Assembly (NCBI GenBank): GCA_002914845.1
Contig: JXTC01000062.1
Location: 209,495-273,494 of the forward strand
DNA from: Trema orientale
Lineage: Eukaryota > Streptophyta > Magnoliopsida > Rosales > Cannabaceae
Length of the DNA stretch: 64,000 nt
Direction of reading: 5' to 3'
Part shown: positions 59,648 through 64,000 of the stretch, in pieces
How the letters are laid out: every line of letters starts with the position of its first letter
Position numbering within the stretch: position 1 is the first letter of the stretch
The notes under the pieces: generated by a model
Told to the model about the DNA's origin: nothing
The model's input: only the letters and a program-made list of their open reading frames with translations
The model's database searches: none
Made by a program: the position numbers and the translations under genes

Positions 59648-60735
59648 TGTTGAGAATTAGATAAACGTTGTTCTTTACTTTTTCTAGTTTTAGGAGAAAT
59701 TGTTTGTTGGGATTAAGGGGAGTATTGTGGCCTGACTTAAGGAGCTTATTTTAGAGTCATTGGCCATGTACAATCTCTATATATACCTTTATGATATTTA
59801 GATTAAAACATGAATGAAAGTAAAAATATAGCCTATTTCTATTTCAACATGGTATCAAGAGCCAAAACCTAAAACCCAGAAACGTGATTTTTTGAACTTC
59901 TAAAAAATAAAAATAAAGGAACTTCGAAATCCATCAAATCCAATCTTAGCGTATCAGAATCCCCACTTACCCAAAGTCGTTGCCATTCAGAATCACTGCT
60001 CTTCTGCCAACACCGCCGCTCATCCGCACCGGAGCTTGCCTGCTCACCCGGGCTGGAGCTCGTCCTCGCTGGAAACAACCCATGACCGGATGAACCAGGT
60101 GTTCTCACTGCCAGCCACACTCCATTGACGTCCTCTTTTGTTTTTGGAGGATGTTGTTGTTGTTGTCGTGGACTTTATGTTGTTGTTCGCCTACTTCTAT
60201 TAGTTTTTATTTATAAAATATTCAAAAAAAAAAAAAACAAAATACAACAAAAAAGAAAAAAAAATCAATAAAAAAATGAGTGACAACATTCAATTTATAA
60301 TTGTCACTCACAAAAATGTCTCAATCTAGAATGATGGGATCATACTTGTGATATGTGGAAAGAGAATTCCTAATAGACTTCCACTGCTGCAGTCGTTGAA
60401 ATGAAGACACAAGATGAAAAAAATAAAAGTATCTCAACATTGATAGCAACTGCAGACGATTTCTTGTGGTATTGAATCAAATTGAAGTTTATACTGTGAA
60501 GCTTATAATGATGTGAGCCTGACATATGAAGCTTTTGAAATTGATTGTGGTGCTATGAAGCTCATTTGAATTTGAGTCTGACATCTGAAATTCTACAAGT
60601 CGACGTGTTATAAAATTTATGTGAACTTAAGTCTAGTGTGAGAGATTTCTAAAGTTGTTCTAAATACTCGTACAAGTTGATATGCATCAACTTAGGGGGA
60701 GTGTTGAGAATTAGATAAAATTTTCGAGTTAAAAC
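59648..60735 (+). mobile_element. Short non-autonomous copia-type LTR retrotransposon, 3' LTR truncated
   Basis: The 5' LTR is 59648-59849 (202 bp): it starts TGTTGAGAATTAG and ends TTTCAACA. It is followed at once by TGGTATCAAGAGCC, the initiator-Met tRNA primer site with one inserted A. The purine tract CTTAGGGGGAG at 60691-60701 precedes a second TGTTGAGAATTAGATAAA at 60702, the start of the 3' LTR. Similarity is lost within about 20-30 bp, and a MITE lies at 60776. The 850-bp interior has no Gag or Pol; a GC-richer part at 59985-60130 is of unknown origin. Confidence 0.8.
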
Positions 60736-60775
60736 TATAGAAGTATAAAAAATACTAAAGAAAAAAAGGGCGCGT

Positions 60776-60931
60776 CTACAGTAGGGGCGCCCCTACGTAG
60801 GGCCCTGTCTATTCACCGTTGGATGGGAATCTGTATATAAATAGATTATCCACAGATTCCCGTTATTCCCCACAGATTCCCATCCAACGATAATTAAGGC
60901 ATGGCCCTATGTAAGGACGCTCCTACCGTAG
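60776..60931. mobile_element. 156-bp hairpin MITE upstream of TAT
   Basis: Ends CTACAGTAGGGGCG and (inverted) CTACGGTAGGAGCG match, as do the inner blocks CCTACGTAGGGCC/GGCCCTATGTAAGG and CGTTGGATGGGAATCTGT with its inverse. The two arms pair almost throughout around a TATATAAATAGATTATCC loop. Confidence 0.85.
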
Positions 60932-61279
60932 TCATCCAAAAAAAAAAAAAGAACAAATTTTTAGTGGTGGGAAAATGTTGAAAATCCTTAACTACAAGTA
61001 CAGAAACCAGAAAAATCAAAGTCACATATACACAAATGAAATTATTAAAAAAAATTATTTAGAGAAAAAGAATTCCTGGAATCAAAGTAACAGACAATGC
61101 TTTTGTTTGCATGCAGGGAGGTTATAAAGGAGCATCGAACGTGTGGCCTTGGGGGGGTCTCATGCACTACCTCCCATAACCCCACGACCAGTACAGTTAC
61201 TACTCTCTTTGTCAATTTATCTGAGACCCCAAACCCAACCCAACTCCAAGTCAAGACTCTAGTCGTTCTCCTACCTCTG

Positions 61280-61321
<42 letters not shown>

Positions 61322-61339
61322 AAGAAAGAAAAATCAATA
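60932..61339 (+). promoter_or_regulatory. TAT upstream region and 5'UTR with a 38-base A tract
   Basis: Only about 400 bp separate the MITE from the TAT start codon. The part at 61095-61280 is CCCAACCC-rich and less AT-biased, as plant leaders often are. A pure run of 38 As spans 61282-61319, followed by GAAAGAAAGAAA, ending 20 bp before the ATG. The frame upstream of the ATG stays open through the A tract as a Lys run. I take ATG 61340 as the start because family homology begins only after it. Confidence 0.5.
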
Positions 61340-64000
61340 ATGGAAAAAGTTAATAAGGGGGGAGCAGATACTACCTCTACTACTATTACTGCTTCTACTA
61401 CTACAGCTCCGGCAACCATAACCATCAAAGGCATTCTTGGTTTGTTAATGGAAAGCATCGATGAGAGTGAGGGTAAGAAGGTCATTTCACTTGGTATGGG
61501 TGACCCTACTGCTTATTCTTGCTTTCATACGCCCCAGGTTGCCCAGGATTCTGTTCTTCATGCTCTGCAATCTCATAACTTCAATGGCTATGCCCCAACT
61601 GTTGGTCTTCCTCAAACAAGGCGGTAAGGCTTTTTATTTTGTTTTTAAGTTATTTTAGTTTTGTACCTCATTTATATCGAATTTATTCTCTCTGTCCAAT
61701 TTGGTTTCTGGGTTTTCTTCTCGAGTTTAGGAATTTTTTTTTTATAAGAGTGGGTTGAATTTTAAATTCCAGAAATTGAATTGGATGATTAAAAATAGGT
61801 CATCATCAAGTGGGTATTCTTAGCTTTGTTGATTGTCGTTTGGGACTATTTGTTGTCGTTGTTACTTCTGTTAACAAAATTATCTGTTATTATTTGGGAA
61901 TTTTTCTTTTCTTGTGGAGACACTTTAATATTGTGGACTTGCTTTTAGACTTTCTCTTATCCTTTAACAATTTTAATGTGAATTGTTTTTGGAAAATGCT
62001 TTCCATCACGACTGTGAAAAAAAAAAAAAGTACAAACACAGAGAAAACCTATGTCAATCACTTATTGTTGACAATAGTAGTAGTAGGAATTTTAATATTA
62101 GTGAGTGACAACTGACAAGTATGAGAATTAATTGGCAAAAAATTGACATGTGGGGGTGTTATTTTTATCCTAATTGGATCATGAATACTCTCTTGATTTT
62201 GTTTAGTAGTCAATTTTAAGATTGTATGCTGCTAATTTTGAAATCTCTCTTCATTTTCTTTTGGTTCTCTGTCAATGTGCCTTTAGGTATCTATTTCTTA
62301 GGTGGCACTTTATTGCAGACAAAATCACTAGGAAGTGACAATTATGGATGGTGGACCTAAAGTAAAAGATTTACTTTTGATTTTCAACAATTTACTTTTT
62401 GACCCCATTTTCTTTTTCCAAAAACAAATTAGCTTCAACTGCTGATCTGCTACTTCTTAATCATTTTTTTGTCTCTCTCCAAATTGGGTTTGCTTTCACT
62501 TCTTCCCCGTTTGGTATATGTGTAAGGTTAGTTAGTTACATATATACATATGGTACAGCTGTCTACAAGGATGACATAACAAACTCCAAACAAGAAGCAG
62601 CTATGGCTTAACAGGCTATCCAAAGTCCAAACCAGAAAGATTTATGCTAAGTTTCTAGGCATAGTAATCGTTGATTTTCTCAACTTTTCTGGTACTTCTG
62701 TTTTCATGCTGCTTTCAGCATCATCAGCTTGACACTCCGTTAGCCTTCCCATTGTTATAACAATTTTCTCATGTTTCTAAATGTGTTATCCAATCAAACC
62801 GGGCCTAGCTAATCAAATTATCTTTCCCATGAATTGGTATTGTCCCCAGTCTCTCAAATTAGTGGCTAACAGGTCTAAAGCAACACAATAGTATTAATTT
62901 AAAACCACAACTCTGACCTTTAGATTAGATGACTAGTGAAATACTCAGTGCAGAAAGCAGTCAAATGATGTTGTTTCTAAGGAGTCAAATTTGGACCTTT
63001 TATTTTGAAGAAATTACCTGAATGACTGGCTTTTATTCTTCTCTTTGTAACCACTCTTCAAGAGATATAATTAACATGATGCTCGCAATACCTGGCTGTG
63101 CTGCCTCTTAATGGAAACTTTAATACTTGATAAGAAGCCAGGCAGTAAAAGCTTTGATCAGCTAAATGGTGTCAGTTCACTTAATTTATCTGTTGAGTAC
63201 TTGAGTTATATACTGTTGCAGACATAGAGGACAACCACATAGAAGATCATATGACCTTGAGAGGGCTGATCCAGTTAATACTTCCTGTTTAACCCGACAT
63301 GTCATGCCTTGCAATGCAAGTTATACATTTTCTTGATTGATTTTGCTGCATGTTATCTTAACAGAGCAGTTGCCGAGTATTTGTCACGTGATCTTCCTTA
63401 CAAGTTAACATCTGATGATGTTTTTATCACATCTGGCTGCACACAAGCTATTGATGTTACATTGGCAATGCTTGCTCGCCCTGGTGCAAACATCTTGCTT
63501 CCAAGGCCTGGTTTTCCAATTTATGAACTTTGTGCCGCTTTTAGACATCTTGAAGTTCGCCACTTTGATCTCCTCCCCCAGAAAGGCTGGGAAGTTGATC
63601 TTGATGCACTTGAAGCTCTTGCAGATCACAATACAGTTGCTACGGTAGTTATAAATCCTGGAAATCCTTGTGGAAATGTATACAGTTATCAGCATTTGGA
63701 GAAGGTAAGGCTATGCATTTTATTTCGGGACAATTCTGTACTTTTGAGAGACTGCTAATATTTTCTTTTTCCAAACCCCCAGCTTTCTATGGTCTAAAGA
63801 AATGGTTATATTTTGTTTTCTGGTGAAATTCAATTAGATTGCAGAAACCGCAAAAAAGCTTAGAATTCTTGTAATTGCTGATGAAGTTTATGGGCACCTT
63901 GCTTTTGGCCGCAATCCATTTGTACCGATGGGTGTCTTTGGAGAAATTGTTCCTGTTCTTACTCTTGGGTCCTTATCAAAGAGGTGGATGGTACCTGGAT
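61340..64000 (+). CDS. TAT: Tyrosine aminotransferase (TAT), 5' part, exons 1-3
   Basis: PLP enzyme that moves the amino group of tyrosine to 2-oxoglutarate, giving 4-hydroxyphenylpyruvate for tocopherol, plastoquinone and tyrosine breakdown. Exons: 61340-61623, 63365-63704 and 63838 to the window end, in phase with GT-AG introns (1741 and 133 bp). They give 262 codons plus one base; the family is about 410-420 aa. The N-terminus (MEKVNKGG, then a Thr/Ala-rich run, then [14 protein letters not shown]) is short, with no obvious plastid transit peptide. Fold-type I marks: [38 protein letters not shown] (phosphate/PLP loop), [11 protein letters not shown] (substrate carboxylate and PLP ring contact), [12 protein letters not shown] (PLP Asp and Tyr) and [11 protein letters not shown] with the Schiff-base Lys. 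LGSLSKRW and NPGNPCG fit true plant TAT better than the C-S lyase SUR1 (which has NPNNPCG, AGISKGW as recalled). The 3' part lies outside the window. It may read from a promoter shaped by the LTR element and MITE upstream. Confidence 0.95.
61624..63364 (+). other. TAT intron 1
   Basis: T-rich 1.74-kb intron between donor CG|GTAAGG (61624) and acceptor TTAACAG (63358-63364). I saw no transposon or extra exon in it; the open frames inside are short. Confidence 0.75.

Noticed and set aside
61097..61339. Upstream in-frame extension of TAT giving a 176-aa first exon
   Set aside because: The extension runs through the 38-A tract as poly-Lys and has no family similarity; ATG 61340 is the better start.
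61045..61485. 146-aa minus-strand open frame
   Set aside because: Long Phe run is the poly-A tract read backwards; it overlaps TAT exon 1.

Overview
This is nuclear DNA from a flowering plant, most likely a eudicot. The genes have GT-AG introns. One encodes a plant-only NAC protein of the NAM/CUC2 type with a miR164 target site. The intergenic DNA is very AT-rich and packed with small inverted-repeat transposons, LINE and LTR-retrotransposon remnants, minisatellites and poly-A/T tracts. I cannot name the species. Nothing looks bacterial or organellar, and there is no operon, CRISPR array or prokaryote-style system. About four fifths of the window is non-coding.

Four host genes are supported. 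(1) 589-797, minus: first two coding exons of actin-related protein 4 (ARP4), a chromatin-remodelling subunit; the rest lies left of the window. (2) 6946-20464, minus: a complete 17-exon gene for a PSMD5/S5b-like ARM-repeat 26S proteasome chaperone. I assembled 523 codons including stop with every junction in phase. (3) 34994-36855, minus: a complete three-exon CUC2/NAM gene of 375 aa with an intact miR164 site. (4) 61340-64000, plus: the first three exons of tyrosine aminotransferase (TAT), cut by the window end inside the PLP-lysine region. The genes are functionally unrelated (chromatin, proteasome assembly, organ boundaries, tyrosine catabolism) and look independently regulated.

Between them lie layered transposons. 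1.36-6.9 kb holds a 2.5-kb Mutator-like element with long inverted ends against the ARP4 promoter, nested MITEs, a foldback element, and a TTAA-flanked MITE 45 bp beyond the PSMD5 stop. PSMD5 intron 10 carries a dead antisense LINE. 20.7-24.3 kb and 27.9-34.1 kb are MITE clusters. CUC2 sits between two oppositely oriented TIR elements (about 30.3-32.3 and 42.8-44.6 kb) that share a 74-bp minisatellite. 53.5-58.4 kb holds twin MITEs with an 11-bp minisatellite, a 21-bp AT minisatellite with higher-order order, and an element whose arms are tandem repeats. A small copia-type LTR element with a MITE behind its 3' LTR start lies just upstream of TAT.

I found no convincing new enzymatic or defence system. 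The most unusual material is the transposon architecture: inverted-repeat elements that carry minisatellites, plus one possible coding remnant near 57.2 kb and one unexplained open region near 46.9 kb. All exon boundaries come from reading splice signals and protein continuity by eye. Transposon limits are approximate unless a target-site duplication is given.
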